The notes beneath the pieces were generated by a model that was given only the letters and a program-made list of their open reading frames with translations, searched no databases and was not told the DNA's origin. Positions 17,848-27,800 of a stretch of 64,000 nt of DNA are shown here, in pieces (the stretch's first letter is position 1; every line of letters begins with the position of its first letter). The position numbers and the translations under genes were made by a program. The stretch comes from Phycisphaerales bacterium UBA2421 (GTDB lineage Bacteria > Planctomycetota > Phycisphaerae > Tepidisphaerales > Tepidisphaeraceae): NCBI GenBank assembly GCA_002343075.1, contig DDRH01000006.1:37006-101005 (forward strand). Reading direction: 5' to 3'.

Positions 17848-20784
17848 ATGATGCAGACAGGATTGATTCTGCGTGCCGCTAAGGGAGCTCCACGGCATGG
17901 CTCTCAGGCCCTGCCGCGCCACGACGTTGTGCCAGATTTCGCCCGCGGACCACGCCCGACTTTGCCCGAGAGCCAGGTCGTTGCACCCCGATTCTTGTTG
18001 ACCTGCATCCTTGGGTTATGGGCGTCCTTAACGGTGCCGGTCATGATTGCCCAATCGACGCGCCCGCAGCATGCCATCTCACAAGAACGCGGGGAACTGC
18101 GCTATGCCGTTGACGAGAAAGGTAACCGTGTCCCCGACTTTTCCACCGCGGGCTATCGTGGTGGCGGGGTCGCGATTCCCAACCCTCCCGCGGTCGTTTT
18201 CGTTCCGGCCGCCGAGGGCGATCAGACCGACCGTATTCAAGCCGCGATCGACCTCGCGGCGACTTTCAACACCGATGGCAATACGCCGCGCGTCGTCCTG
18301 CTAGGCGAAGGCACATTTTCCGTCGGCGGGTCGCTGCGACTGGGCACATCCAACATCGTCTTGCGCGGCAGCGGTCAGAAAACGGTCCTTCTCGTCGCCG
18401 GCCATGACCGCCGCACGCTCATCGATCTCCGCGGTTTGAGCGATCGAAATCTCGAATCAACAGTCGCCATTACAGACAATTACATTCCCGTAAACTCTAC
18501 ACGCATCGGCGTCGCCGATATCGCCAGTTTCAAGGCCGGTGATTCGGTCATCATCACCCGCCCTTCCACCGCTGAATGGATCAAACAGTTGCAGATGGAC
18601 GACATGGGCGGCGACCGACACGGATTCAGCTGGAAGCCAGGCTCGCGCGACATCGCGTGGGATCGCACCATCATCGCAATCGATGGCAATTCGATTGTCG
18701 TCGATTCGCCAATCACTCTCGCCATCGATTCCACGCTGGGAGGGGGAACCGTCTCGAGATACAACTGGCCGGGGCGCATCAGCAATGTGGGCGTTGAGAA
18801 TCTACGGATGCAATCTGCATTCGACTTAGGCAATCCCAAGGATGAATCGCACGCCTGGACCGCTATTGCAATCGAGAATGCTCGCGATGCATGGGTGCGG
18901 CAGGTTAGCTTTTACCACTTCGCCGGCTCAGCAGTGTGCGCTTGGGAAACGGTGTCGCGGCTGACGGTGGAAGATTGCAAGTACATCGACCCGATCAGCG
19001 AGCATGGCGGTTGGCGGCGCAACGCATTTTTTACGGCCGGCCAGCAGTGCTTGTTTCAGCGCTGCTGGGCTGAGAATGCCATGCACGCGTTTGCCACCGG
19101 TTTCTGCGCAGCAGGGCCGAATGTGTTTCTGCAATGTGAGGCACCCGATTCCCTTGATGACAGCGGGCCGATCGATAGCGCTTCGTGCGGCACGTTGTTC
19201 GACAATGTAAAGATCAACGGCAACAACCTGAATCTGAAGGATCGACAGGGACGCGCCCAGGGCGCTGGCTGGTCGGCATTTAACTGCGTGTTGTGGAATT
19301 GTGAAGCCGGTGTGGTGAAAAATGATGCTCCGCCAGGAGCGCAGAACTGGGCATTTGGCACCCGCGGTGAGTTCGAGGGGCGGGGGCATTGGCAAAACTC
19401 GGCCGATCTGACTTCGCCGCTAAGTCTCTACGTTGCTCAGCTTTCCGCGAGATTGGGCCGCGATGTGGCCGGTGAGACTGGCTTCATGGCTTACTCAACT
19501 GAGGCATCGAGCAGCCCCACGCCCGAAAAGGCTGCCGAGTTGATCGCGGCGTCAAGACAGCGTGCGCCGACGCTCGGCGAGTGGATCGATGCCGCTGCCA
19601 CACGATCACCAATCGACGTCGAGAAGCGCACCGCCAAATCCATTGATTCAATCTGGCAACCGGCAATCGCCAAGCCCGCCAAGCCCAGGCGACTCGCGAT
19701 TGCGCAGGGCCGACTCACCATCGACGGGAAGCCCGCTGCCGGACACCGGCGCGAGGGACAGTGGTGGCGCGGCAGCATTCGGCCAATCGGGCAGTTTCAA
19801 ACGCAGCCTGCTCTCACGCGCTTTGTGCCCGGTCGAACCGGGCTGGGATTGACCGACGATCTCTCCCAAGTCGCCGCTGATATGCTTGAGAACGGCAGCC
19901 TTGCATTCGACCACCATTACGGCCTCTGGTACGACCGCAGGCGCGACGATCACCAACGCGTGCAACGAACAACCGGCGACGTCGCCCCGCCGTTCTTTGA
20001 ACTCCCTTTCGCCCGCAGCGGTCAGGGTACCGCATGGGATGGACTGAGCAAGTACGATCTGACGCGATACAACCCGTGGTATTTTGATCGTCTGAAGCAG
20101 TTTGCCGGGATAGCCGACGCGCGCGGGCTGGTGCTCATTAACCAGCACTACTTTCAGCACAACATTCTGGAAGCCGGCGCACACTACGCTGACTTTCCCT
20201 GGCGCACCGCCAACAACATCAACGAAACCGGCTTCCCCGAGCCACCGCCGTATGCTGGGGATAAGCGCATCTTTATGGCGGAACAGTTTTATGACATCAA
20301 CAATCCGCATCGCCGCGAGCTTCACCGCGCTTACATCCGCAAATGCCTCGACAACCTCTCTGGCAACAGCAATGTCATCCATATGACCAGCGAAGAATTC
20401 ACCGGCCCGGTGGCATTCGTTGAGTTCTGGCTCGACACCATTGCCGAGTGGCAACGTGAAACGGGGAATGACGTTCTTGTGGGCCTGAGCGCCACGAAGG
20501 ATGTGCAGGATGCCATCCTGGCTGATCCGGAGCGTGCGAAGTTAGTGGACTTAATCGACATTCGTTACTGGTGGTATCAGGACGATGGTGAACTCTATTC
20601 CCCGCCGGGTGGTGGCAACCTCGCGCCTCGACAGTGGGCGCGCGTGCTGAAGCCAAAAAACCCATCGCGGGAACAGGCGATTCGGGCAATAAAGGAGTAT
20701 CGCAAGCTGTATCCCGATAAAGCCGTCACCTGGTCGGTTGACGGCGTCGGCGGGCTTGATTGGACCGCGACATTTGCGAATTAG
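17848..20784 (+). CDS. Exported beta-helix plus TIM-barrel protein (DUF6298-like)
   Basis: 978 aa. A basic ~48-residue leader precedes a hydrophobic segment (RFLLTCILGLWASLTVPVMIAQ), which acts as signal peptide or anchor. Residues ~95-480 look like a pectate-lyase-type parallel beta-helix (DRIQAAIDLAA, LRLGTSNIVLRGSG, ENLRMQS, GSAVCAWETVSRLTVEDCKYI). Residues ~625-978 form a second domain (LTIDGKPAAGHRREGQWWRG, DHHYGLWYDRRRDDHQ, FELPFARSGQGTAWDG, HMTSEEFTGP), which resembles the DUF6298 TIM-barrel type. It starts 2 bp after the preceding stop, in the GH127/GH95 operon. It probably degrades a rhamnogalacturonan-like substrate, but neither activity is demonstrated. The start could be ATG 17848 or 17851. 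Confidence 0.7.
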   Translation: MMQTGLILRAAKGAPRHGSQALPRHDVVPDFARGPRPTLPESQVVAPRFLLTCILGLWASLTVPVMIAQSTRPQHAISQERGELRYAVDEKGNRVPDFSTAGYRGGGVAIPNPPAVVFVPAAEGDQTDRIQAAIDLAATFNTDGNTPRVVLLGEGTFSVGGSLRLGTSNIVLRGSGQKTVLLVAGHDRRTLIDLRGLSDRNLESTVAITDNYIPVNSTRIGVADIASFKAGDSVIITRPSTAEWIKQLQMDDMGGDRHGFSWKPGSRDIAWDRTIIAIDGNSIVVDSPITLAIDSTLGGGTVSRYNWPGRISNVGVENLRMQSAFDLGNPKDESHAWTAIAIENARDAWVRQVSFYHFAGSAVCAWETVSRLTVEDCKYIDPISEHGGWRRNAFFTAGQQCLFQRCWAENAMHAFATGFCAAGPNVFLQCEAPDSLDDSGPIDSASCGTLFDNVKINGNNLNLKDRQGRAQGAGWSAFNCVLWNCEAGVVKNDAPPGAQNWAFGTRGEFEGRGHWQNSADLTSPLSLYVAQLSARLGRDVAGETGFMAYSTEASSSPTPEKAAELIAASRQRAPTLGEWIDAAATRSPIDVEKRTAKSIDSIWQPAIAKPAKPRRLAIAQGRLTIDGKPAAGHRREGQWWRGSIRPIGQFQTQPALTRFVPGRTGLGLTDDLSQVAADMLENGSLAFDHHYGLWYDRRRDDHQRVQRTTGDVAPPFFELPFARSGQGTAWDGLSKYDLTRYNPWYFDRLKQFAGIADARGLVLINQHYFQHNILEAGAHYADFPWRTANNINETGFPEPPPYAGDKRIFMAEQFYDINNPHRRELHRAYIRKCLDNLSGNSNVIHMTSEEFTGPVAFVEFWLDTIAEWQRETGNDVLVGLSATKDVQDAILADPERAKLVDLIDIRYWWYQDDGELYSPPGGGNLAPRQWARVLKPKNPSREQAIRAIKEYRKLYPDKAVTWSVDGVGGLDWTATFAN

Positions 20785-20794
20785 AGCACATGAT

Positions 20795-22759
20795 ATGAAG
20801 GATTCTGAACGGCCTAACTCGACGGGATACAGCTTCGCCAGAGTGCGCCCGATTGCGCCTGCGCAATCGCGTTTTACCGGCGGTTTTTTCGGCGACCTTG
20901 TCATCACCTGTCGCGACTCAATGGTACCCGTCATGGGCACGCTCATGGCCGACACCGAACGGCCGCGCTATGTGGGCAATTTTGAAGTGGCAATCGGCGC
21001 TGTTGAAGGCCGCCACAGAGGCCCGCGGTGGAATGACGGCGATTTTTACAAATGGCTCGAAGCGGCAGCGGCAATGTACGGCATCACGCGCGACCCTCGG
21101 CTCGCCGCGCAGTTGGATAAGCTCATCGCATTGATTGGCCAGACACAAGAACCGGATGGGTACATTCATACCGACGTTCAAATCGCCCAAAGGGCAGGCG
21201 ACGCGAAACCGCGGTTTGGAAACCCGATGGATTTTGAGATGTACAACCACGGACATCTCATTACAGCCGGGTGTGTGCATTTTGCCGCGACCGGAAAGCG
21301 CACGTTGCTCGACATTGCCATCAAGGCGGCCGACTTCCTCGACCGCGAGTTTGCCGATCCACAGCCGGCGCAAGCGAGACACGGAATCTGCCCTGCCCAC
21401 CTGATGGCGTTGACAGATTTGTATCGCGTCACCGGAACAACGAAGTACCTCGATCTGGCGATGAGGCTTCTCAACATGCGCGATCTGGTCACGCAGGGAG
21501 ACGATGACAATCAAGATCGCATTCCCTTTCGCGAGCAGACAACCGCCCACGGCCACGCTGTAAGGGCGACATATCTCTACGCCGGTGCCGCAGACGTTTA
21601 TGCCGAGACAGGCGACGAGTCGGTCTTTGCTCCGTTGCAGCCAATCTGGCAAGATCTGGTTGAGAAGAAGCTCTACATCACTGGCGGCTGCGGGGCGCTA
21701 TTCGACGGCGCGTCGCCCGACGGAGCGATCGATCAAACCAGGATCACGCGGGTGCACCAGGCTTTCGGCCGGGCGTATCAACTGCCGCACAGCACTGCAC
21801 ACAACGAGACATGCGCCGCGATAGGCAACATGTTCTTTGCCTGGCGCATGTTTCTCATCACCGGTGAATGCAAGTACGTCGATCTGGTGGAACACACGTT
21901 CTACAACAGCGTGCTGGCCGGCGTGAGCCTCGACGGCACCTCGTTTTTTTACACAAACACATTACGACAGTTGAACGACATGCCCTGCGAGCTGCGCTGG
22001 CCCAGACATCGCGAAGCATTTATGACCTGTTTCTGCTGCCCGCCGAACGTGGTGCGCACGGTGGCCCGGCTGAATGAATACGCTTACGCACAATCTGACG
22101 ATGCGATCTACGTCACCCTTTTCGGTTGTAGCACATTTGAAACTACGCTAAACGGGGAGATTGTCCGGATCTCGCAGAGCACTCGCTATCCATGGGAGGG
22201 CAAAATCCAGATTTTGATTGATCAAAATCGGGCTGAGTGGGATCTGCGCCTACGTATTCCCGCTTGGGCGCGAGGTGCGACGCTGAAAGTGAACAACCAG
22301 CCACTACCAGACCCGTCCGTGGGCGAGTTTGCGAGCATTCGACGGAACTGGCGCGCGGGTGATTGCGTGGAACTTGATCTCCCAATGCCGACGAGGCTCC
22401 TTGAAGCGCATGATCTCGTCGAAGAAACGCGTGGGCAGGTGGCCGTTATGCGCGGGCCGATCGTTTACTGCCTCGAATCGGCTGATCTTCCCCAAGGCAC
22501 CGCGGTGATGCGCGTTTACCTGTCTCGCCAAAGCCAGTTTACGACGCACTGCGACCCGTCGATCCTCAAAGGCGCGGCGGTGCTGCGCGGCAAGGCATTC
22601 GCCCGGCCGATTACCCCCGCTACCGGTGCCGAGAATGCGCTTTATCGAAGAGTTTCCGCTGAGCCGCTCGCAGACATCGACGTCGCACTGGTGCCCTATT
22701 TCGCATGGGACAACCGGGGGCAAGGCGAGATGACTGTCTGGCTACCCAGCATTGACTGA
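20795..22759 (+). CDS. GH127 beta-L-arabinofuranosidase family protein
   Basis: 654 aa, full GH127 length. The catalytic barrel motifs are present: RWNDGDFYKWLE near residue 75, QEPDGYIHTDV, YNHGHLI and ITGGCGA. HNETCAAIGNMFF supplies a Glu and Cys, and CFCCPPNVVRT supplies the Cys pair that in HypBA1 binds Zn2+ and acts as the nucleophile. A C-terminal beta-sandwich follows (GEIVRISQSTRYPWEG, LRLRIPAWA, RGPIVYCLE). No signal peptide, so it acts on imported oligosaccharides. ATG 20795 is taken; the frame also runs upstream into the previous gene. It is the fourth gene of the operon and lies 11 bp before GH95. Confidence 0.93.
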   Translation: MKDSERPNSTGYSFARVRPIAPAQSRFTGGFFGDLVITCRDSMVPVMGTLMADTERPRYVGNFEVAIGAVEGRHRGPRWNDGDFYKWLEAAAAMYGITRDPRLAAQLDKLIALIGQTQEPDGYIHTDVQIAQRAGDAKPRFGNPMDFEMYNHGHLITAGCVHFAATGKRTLLDIAIKAADFLDREFADPQPAQARHGICPAHLMALTDLYRVTGTTKYLDLAMRLLNMRDLVTQGDDDNQDRIPFREQTTAHGHAVRATYLYAGAADVYAETGDESVFAPLQPIWQDLVEKKLYITGGCGALFDGASPDGAIDQTRITRVHQAFGRAYQLPHSTAHNETCAAIGNMFFAWRMFLITGECKYVDLVEHTFYNSVLAGVSLDGTSFFYTNTLRQLNDMPCELRWPRHREAFMTCFCCPPNVVRTVARLNEYAYAQSDDAIYVTLFGCSTFETTLNGEIVRISQSTRYPWEGKIQILIDQNRAEWDLRLRIPAWARGATLKVNNQPLPDPSVGEFASIRRNWRAGDCVELDLPMPTRLLEAHDLVEETRGQVAVMRGPIVYCLESADLPQGTAVMRVYLSRQSQFTTHCDPSILKGAAVLRGKAFARPITPATGAENALYRRVSAEPLADIDVALVPYFAWDNRGQGEMTVWLPSID

Positions 22760-22770
22760 ACGCCACGATC

Positions 22771-25095
22771 ATGCCACCACCCAACCTCACCGCTGAGAAA
22801 CGAGACTTGCGCCTCTGGTATCGCCAGCCCGCGACGGCTTGGGAGCAGGCGCTGCCGATTGGAAATGGCCGGCTTGGTGCCATGATCTTCGGCGGGTTGG
22901 AACTGGATCGCCTGCAGTTCAACGAAGATACCCTCTGGACGGGCCGTCCGCGCGACTATTTGCGTGCCAATGCAGCGGATGCCTTGCCGGAGATCCGCAA
23001 ACTCATATTCGCCGGCCAATCCGAGGCCGCCGCGGGGTTGGTTCGCGAACAGTTTCTATCCGATCCGGTGCGCCAGAAGGCATATCAGCCATTTGGTGAT
23101 GTTCGGATGTCGTTCCCAGAGCAATGGGGCGTAACCGATTATGTTCGCGAGCTAGACTTGACCACCGCAGTCGCCGCGACAACGTATCTGTTTAATGGCA
23201 CGCGATTCACAAGAGAAGCGTTCGCCAGTCGGCCCGCCAACGCCATTGTGTTACATCTCACCGCCGACACTCCGGCGAGCGTGACTTGCACCCTGAGGCT
23301 GACTTCGCCTCACAAACGAACGAGCGCGCGGCTAATCTCCAACGATACGATCGCGATTGCCGGGCAGGTGCAGGATGGCGTGCCGCCGCACGAGCTGGGG
23401 TTGTTGTTCGAATCGAGGATGCGATGTCTTCCCAAAGGAGGCCGGTTCAGTTGCTCACAGGACGGTTCAATCCGAATCGAGCGAGCGGACAGTGTTACCT
23501 TTTTGCTTGTGGCCGCGACCAGCTTCACATCGTTTGACGACATCTCGGCCGATCCCTCTCAACGCTGCGAAGCGGCCATTCGAACGATTGCCAATGAAAC
23601 CTATTCAACGTTGAAACAGACGCATATCAGCGATCACCAAAGACTCTTTAGCGCCGCAGCGATCGACCTGGGCCATAGCGATCTGGCTAACGAACCGACG
23701 GACAAGCGACTGCAGCGACTGACGGACTTCGTTCATGCTGCCGAGCGAACTGGCGCCGATGTCAGCGCGGCGCTCTCCGCCGACCCGGCCTTGGTCTCGC
23801 TCTATTTTCAGATGGGTCGCTACATGCTCATCGCGTCGAGCCGGCCGGGTTCTCAGCCAGCCAACCTGCAGGGCGTCTGGAACGAGCTACTCAACCCGCC
23901 GTGGGAGAGTAAGTTCACGACCAACATCAACTTCGAGATGAACTACTGGCTCGCCAATCTCACCGGCCTTGGTGAATGCGAGCAGCCGCTGTTTGAGTTG
24001 ATCCAGGACCTGCGCATTACCGGAGGGAAGGTCGCTCGCGAGCAATATGGCGCGCGGGGCTGGGTGCTGCATCATAACACCGACCTCTGGCGCGGTGCCG
24101 CACCGATTAACAACATTGACGGCCTATGGCCCACAGGAGGGGCGTGGTTATGCTGGCACCTGTGGGAGCGATACCGATTTACCCGCGATCGCGCATTCCT
24201 CGAGCACACCGCATACCCGGCGATGAGGGAGGCCTGCCTCTTCTTTACCGATGCGCTGATTGAAGATCCCGTAACGACGCATCTCGTCACCAACCCGTCA
24301 CATTCACCAGAGCAAGGCCCGCTTTCCGCAGCGCCAGCGATGGATATGCAGCTCATCCGCGCACTGTTCGATAGCACCATCGCCGCAGCGGAGATACTGA
24401 ATGCGGATTCGGATTTGGTGAGACAGATCCGCACGACGCGTGCCAGACTTGCACCGGATAGGATTGGCTCACACGGGCAATTGCAGGAATGGCAGGACGA
24501 TATCGATTCACCCGGCAACAATCATCGCCACATGTCCCCGCTGTGGGGTTTATATCCGGGCGACCAGTTCACTCCGTCGCACGACGAGCTCTTCGCGGCT
24601 GCCAAGCGACTGCTGAACTGGCGCGGCGACGGCAGCACCGGCTGGAGCTATGCCTGGCGCATCCCACTCTGGGCGCGCGTCTTTGATGGCGCGTTTGCGT
24701 CGCGCCAGTTGTCGCTGCAACTCTGCAAGAAGACATTCTCGAATCTTTTCGATAAGTGTGGACCCTTCCAAGTCGATGGCAACTTCGGTGCCACTGCCGG
24801 GATTGTGGAGATGCTGCTGCAGAGCCACGAAGTCGATGCCTCCACAGGTTGCGTGGTCCTGCACCTCCTTCCCGCACTTCCAGGGTGCTGGCCGCGCGGC
24901 TCGGCAACCGGATTGGGAGCGCGCGGCGGGTATACCGTGGACGTTTCATGGGACGGCGGGGGCCTGACAGGCGTCACACTCCGCGCAACCGCCGACGGGC
25001 AGTGCGTCGTGCGACACGGCAAACATCAGCAACAGATTGCAACACCCCTCGGTACGGTAGTTCGGCTTGATGGTGCGCTGGTTAGAATGAAATAG
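22771..25095 (+). CDS. GH95 alpha-L-fucosidase / alpha-L-galactosidase
   Basis: 774 aa. All GH95 landmarks are visible: LPIGNGRLGAMIFGG with FNEDTLWTGRPRDY at the N-terminus, TTNINFEMNYW near residue 388 (the two Asn that orient water in inverting GH95 enzymes), the Glu in SHSPEQGP near 513, and VDGNFGATAGIVEML near 670 with the general-base Asp. GH95 enzymes remove alpha-1,2-L-fucose or, in RG-II and xyloglucan, alpha-L-galactose. There is no signal peptide, so the enzyme is cytoplasmic. It ends the 13626-25095 operon and converges on the regulator gene with only 5 bp between them. Confidence 0.95.
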   Translation: MPPPNLTAEKRDLRLWYRQPATAWEQALPIGNGRLGAMIFGGLELDRLQFNEDTLWTGRPRDYLRANAADALPEIRKLIFAGQSEAAAGLVREQFLSDPVRQKAYQPFGDVRMSFPEQWGVTDYVRELDLTTAVAATTYLFNGTRFTREAFASRPANAIVLHLTADTPASVTCTLRLTSPHKRTSARLISNDTIAIAGQVQDGVPPHELGLLFESRMRCLPKGGRFSCSQDGSIRIERADSVTFLLVAATSFTSFDDISADPSQRCEAAIRTIANETYSTLKQTHISDHQRLFSAAAIDLGHSDLANEPTDKRLQRLTDFVHAAERTGADVSAALSADPALVSLYFQMGRYMLIASSRPGSQPANLQGVWNELLNPPWESKFTTNINFEMNYWLANLTGLGECEQPLFELIQDLRITGGKVAREQYGARGWVLHHNTDLWRGAAPINNIDGLWPTGGAWLCWHLWERYRFTRDRAFLEHTAYPAMREACLFFTDALIEDPVTTHLVTNPSHSPEQGPLSAAPAMDMQLIRALFDSTIAAAEILNADSDLVRQIRTTRARLAPDRIGSHGQLQEWQDDIDSPGNNHRHMSPLWGLYPGDQFTPSHDELFAAAKRLLNWRGDGSTGWSYAWRIPLWARVFDGAFASRQLSLQLCKKTFSNLFDKCGPFQVDGNFGATAGIVEMLLQSHEVDASTGCVVLHLLPALPGCWPRGSATGLGARGGYTVDVSWDGGGLTGVTLRATADGQCVVRHGKHQQQIATPLGTVVRLDGALVRMK

Positions 25096-25100
25096 GTTCG

Positions 25101-26255
25101 CTATTTGAGCCTGCGATTGCGATATTGCGCAGGAGTTTCGCCGGTGATGGCATGGAAAACCCGCGTCATGTATTGCACGCTGGCAAAGCCACTTTCTCGC
25201 GCAACCTGCTTGATAGTAAGCCCGGGGGCAAGCAGCCGATCTTTCACCTTATGGAGCCGCACGCGCTGTATCTCCTGGTGAATGGTTCGCCCGAGGATCT
25301 GCTTCATCCGCTGTTGTAGGCTGGCGCGTGACATCCCCACGTGGGCGAGAACATCAATCACCTGAAGTCCCTGGCAGGCGTTATCTCGAATGAACCGGGC
25401 GGCTCGGGCAACTTCTTCATCTTCGCTGGCCACGACGTCGCTGCTCCGCCGGGTGACCACGCCACGGGGCTTGACCTTGATCGGCTTAACATCCTTCGGG
25501 CTTTTCCCGCCCGCCATCATCCGGTCGAGCAATTGCGCCGCCTCGTAGCCAATGCTCTCGGTATTCGGGTCGATGCTGCTGAGCGGCGGAATGGCCAGCT
25601 CACAAAGAGGCTCGTCATTATCCACCCCCACCACCGCGACCTCATCCGGCACCGCTAAACTGCACCGCCGACACGCATCGAGCACTTGCAGGCCAAACTC
25701 ATCGTTGCCCGCCATGATGCCCAGGGGCCGTGGCAGCAACTGCACCCAGTCCGTCAGCGCATCCTGCTGCTCTTCCCAACCGAGGGGCTTACTGGACTTC
25801 GGATTGCTGAAGACATCGCAGGAAAACCCAGCCTTAATGACCGAGCTTTTGAAAGCATCGCATCGCTCGTCCAAGGTGGGGTTGACGCCGCGCGGCCGGC
25901 TGTAAATCGCGAAGTGGCGAAGCCCGCGTTCGAGCAGATGTTTTGCCGCCATTTCACCAATCTCGGCATTATCGACGCTTACAAACGGAAACGGATACTC
26001 TGCCTTGGTCACACGCAAGTTGACGGCGGGCACTTTCGTCTTGCGCACCAGGTCGGCGGTCTCTTTCGAATCGATACGCACGAGGATGCCATCGCCGTGC
26101 CAGTTTTTCAGCCAGTTTGGGGGCGGATCATTCTCGCCGTGCGGGCGCACCCAGGTGGACCAGTTGCCAATTGTGCGATTATATTTGGCGATACCCCGCA
26201 AGATTCCTCTCCCGTACGCGCCAGAGGTCTCAATCAACAGTGCAACATGACGCAT
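25101..26255 (-). CDS. XylR-type transcriptional regulator (LacI-like sensor plus AraC DNA-binding domain)
   Basis: 384 aa. The N-terminal ~275 residues are a periplasmic-binding/LacI-type sugar sensor (RHVALLIETSGAYGRGILRGIAKY, VVGVDNDEPLCELAIPPLSSI, IGYEAAQLL). The last ~100 residues are an AraC-type pair of helix-turn-helix motifs (VIDVLAHVGMSRASLQQRMKQ and TIKQVARESGFASVQYMTRVFH). This is the XylR/AraC hybrid design, without an N-terminal LacI HTH. ATG 26255 is preferred because GAGG lies upstream; GTG 26270 is possible. It is divergent from a paralogue at 26441 and probably controls neighbouring pectin operons in response to a released sugar. Confidence 0.93.
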   Translation of the reverse strand: MRHVALLIETSGAYGRGILRGIAKYNRTIGNWSTWVRPHGENDPPPNWLKNWHGDGILVRIDSKETADLVRKTKVPAVNLRVTKAEYPFPFVSVDNAEIGEMAAKHLLERGLRHFAIYSRPRGVNPTLDERCDAFKSSVIKAGFSCDVFSNPKSSKPLGWEEQQDALTDWVQLLPRPLGIMAGNDEFGLQVLDACRRCSLAVPDEVAVVGVDNDEPLCELAIPPLSSIDPNTESIGYEAAQLLDRMMAGGKSPKDVKPIKVKPRGVVTRRSSDVVASEDEEVARAARFIRDNACQGLQVIDVLAHVGMSRASLQQRMKQILGRTIHQEIQRVRLHKVKDRLLAPGLTIKQVARESGFASVQYMTRVFHAITGETPAQYRNRRLK

Positions 26256-26377
26256 GCTTGGGTTCCTCACTCTGGGCGCGACAATAGTTTAATGATGCCG
26301 AAGCGGCAAAGATCGCATCGAATTTTGAACAACTTTTCTATCGACAGAATTCGCTTCACCTCGCCGTGCGTTATATG

Positions 26378-26400
26378 GTAATCAAATTACGTTCTAGAAC
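26378..26400. promoter_or_regulatory. Two abutting palindromes between divergent regulator genes
   Basis: GTAATCAAATTAC (26378-26390) is an inverted repeat with 5-bp arms and a 3-nt centre. It is followed immediately by GTTCTAGAAC (26391-26400), a perfect 10-bp palindrome. They lie in the 185-bp gap between the two XylR-type genes, 41 bp before the start of the rightward one. Position and symmetry suggest operators for autoregulation; this is inference. Confidence 0.55.
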
Positions 26401-26440
26401 AATCGCTATTTTGCCTCGCGAAGGCATCGAGTGAGCGGCC

Positions 26441-27616
26441 ATGGCGCAACGACGCAAGTCCGGAATTCCCAATGTCGCGCTTCTGATCGAAACGACGCGC
26501 TCGTTCGGCAGGCAGGTGTTGCGCGGCATTGCCGACTATGGCCGAATCTACGGTCCGTGGCTGTTTCATATGCCCACAGAGATTCCGCTCCGGGGCGTGC
26601 CGCCGAAGGATGAATGGCAAGGCGACGGAATCATCGCGCAGCCGCATCAGAACCAGAGCTTTGTCAGACAACTTGCGGAGGCCGGAATTCCGGTCGTATC
26701 GCTCTCCGGCCCCCCGGGCGTGGCAGGATTACCCGCGGTGCGGCCCAATCAGGATGCGGTGGCTCGCCTGGCGATGGAGCACTTTCGCGAGCGAGCGTTC
26801 GTCCATTTTGCCTACTGTGGCAGCCCCAGCGAAGTGAAGTGGCCGCCGACGGGCAAGCTCTTCAAGGCGATGGCCGAAGCCGACGGCTACCCTTGTGCCA
26901 TCTACGAAGGTGGCTATGCGCAAGCAGCTCGCACGTTGCGGCTGGCGGACATGGCCAAGTGGCTCCGCAGCATGCCGCGCCCGGTGGCACTTCTCGCAGG
27001 TAATGATTTACGCGCCCGGGAGATTCTCGACGCGTGTCACCTGGCAAAGCTGCACGCACCGGAGGAAGTGGCCGTACTCGGTGTGAACGACGACGAGCTT
27101 ATCTGCGAAATGGCCAATCCCCCCCTGTCGAGCGTGATGCATAACGGACGGCGCATCGGCTACGAAGCCGCGGCGATGCTGCACCGGTTGATGATGGGAA
27201 AAAAAGTGCTGGCCGATGTTGTGGTCGATCCGCTGGGCGTGAAGAGCCGGCAGTCGACCGACCTCCTGGCAATTGACGACGCCGACGTCGCTGCCGCCGT
27301 TCGGTTCATTCGCGAAAATGCGTGCAAGGGGATTCGAGTGGATGATGTGTTGGATCAGGTGCCGTTATCAAGGCGGTCGCTGGAGAAGCGATTCCGACAG
27401 TCGCTGGGCCGTCTGCCCCACGCGGAGATCCGCCGGGTACAGATCGAGCGGGTCAAAGATCTGCTGGTGACCACCGACTATAAACTGGAACGAATCGCCG
27501 AAATCACGGGCTTCTCGACCGCGCAATACCTCGCCGGGCTGTTCCACCGTGTGGCGAAAATGACGCCGGGCGCCTGGCGGCAAGCGGGTAGGGCGCGAAC
27601 CCTGCACACCCACTGA
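26441..27616 (+). CDS. XylR-type transcriptional regulator, paralogue of the divergent gene
   Basis: 391 aa with the same design as the gene at 25101: a LacI-like sensor (IPNVALLIETTRSFGRQVLRGIADYG, VLGVNDDELICEMANPPLSSV, IGYEAAAML) and a C-terminal AraC-type domain (VDDVLDQVPLSRRSLEKRFRQ, KLERIAEITGFSTAQYLAGLFH). The two proteins share the ALLIET, LRGIA, CE(L/M)A(I/N)PPLSS and IGYEAA motifs, so they arose by duplication. ATG 26441 follows a GAG-containing weak site. Its effector is probably a different pectin sugar than that of the divergent regulator. The downstream GH28/DUF6785 operon is a likely target. Confidence 0.93.
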   Translation: MAQRRKSGIPNVALLIETTRSFGRQVLRGIADYGRIYGPWLFHMPTEIPLRGVPPKDEWQGDGIIAQPHQNQSFVRQLAEAGIPVVSLSGPPGVAGLPAVRPNQDAVARLAMEHFRERAFVHFAYCGSPSEVKWPPTGKLFKAMAEADGYPCAIYEGGYAQAARTLRLADMAKWLRSMPRPVALLAGNDLRAREILDACHLAKLHAPEEVAVLGVNDDELICEMANPPLSSVMHNGRRIGYEAAAMLHRLMMGKKVLADVVVDPLGVKSRQSTDLLAIDDADVAAAVRFIRENACKGIRVDDVLDQVPLSRRSLEKRFRQSLGRLPHAEIRRVQIERVKDLLVTTDYKLERIAEITGFSTAQYLAGLFHRVAKMTPGAWRQAGRARTLHTH

Positions 27617-27800
27617 CACCCCGAAGCGTCCAGATACCAACTCAAGCCCGCCCGTTGCGCTTGTTGATAAAACTTCGTCGCAAAAGCGAACTCGGGAGGG
27701 CCTGATCGTGGTTTAGACTTCATCGCCATGACGAGGGTAGTGGTTGGCCCGGACGGACTTCGGTCCGCGGTGCTGGCCCGGCGGTAGAGGACGATCTGAC

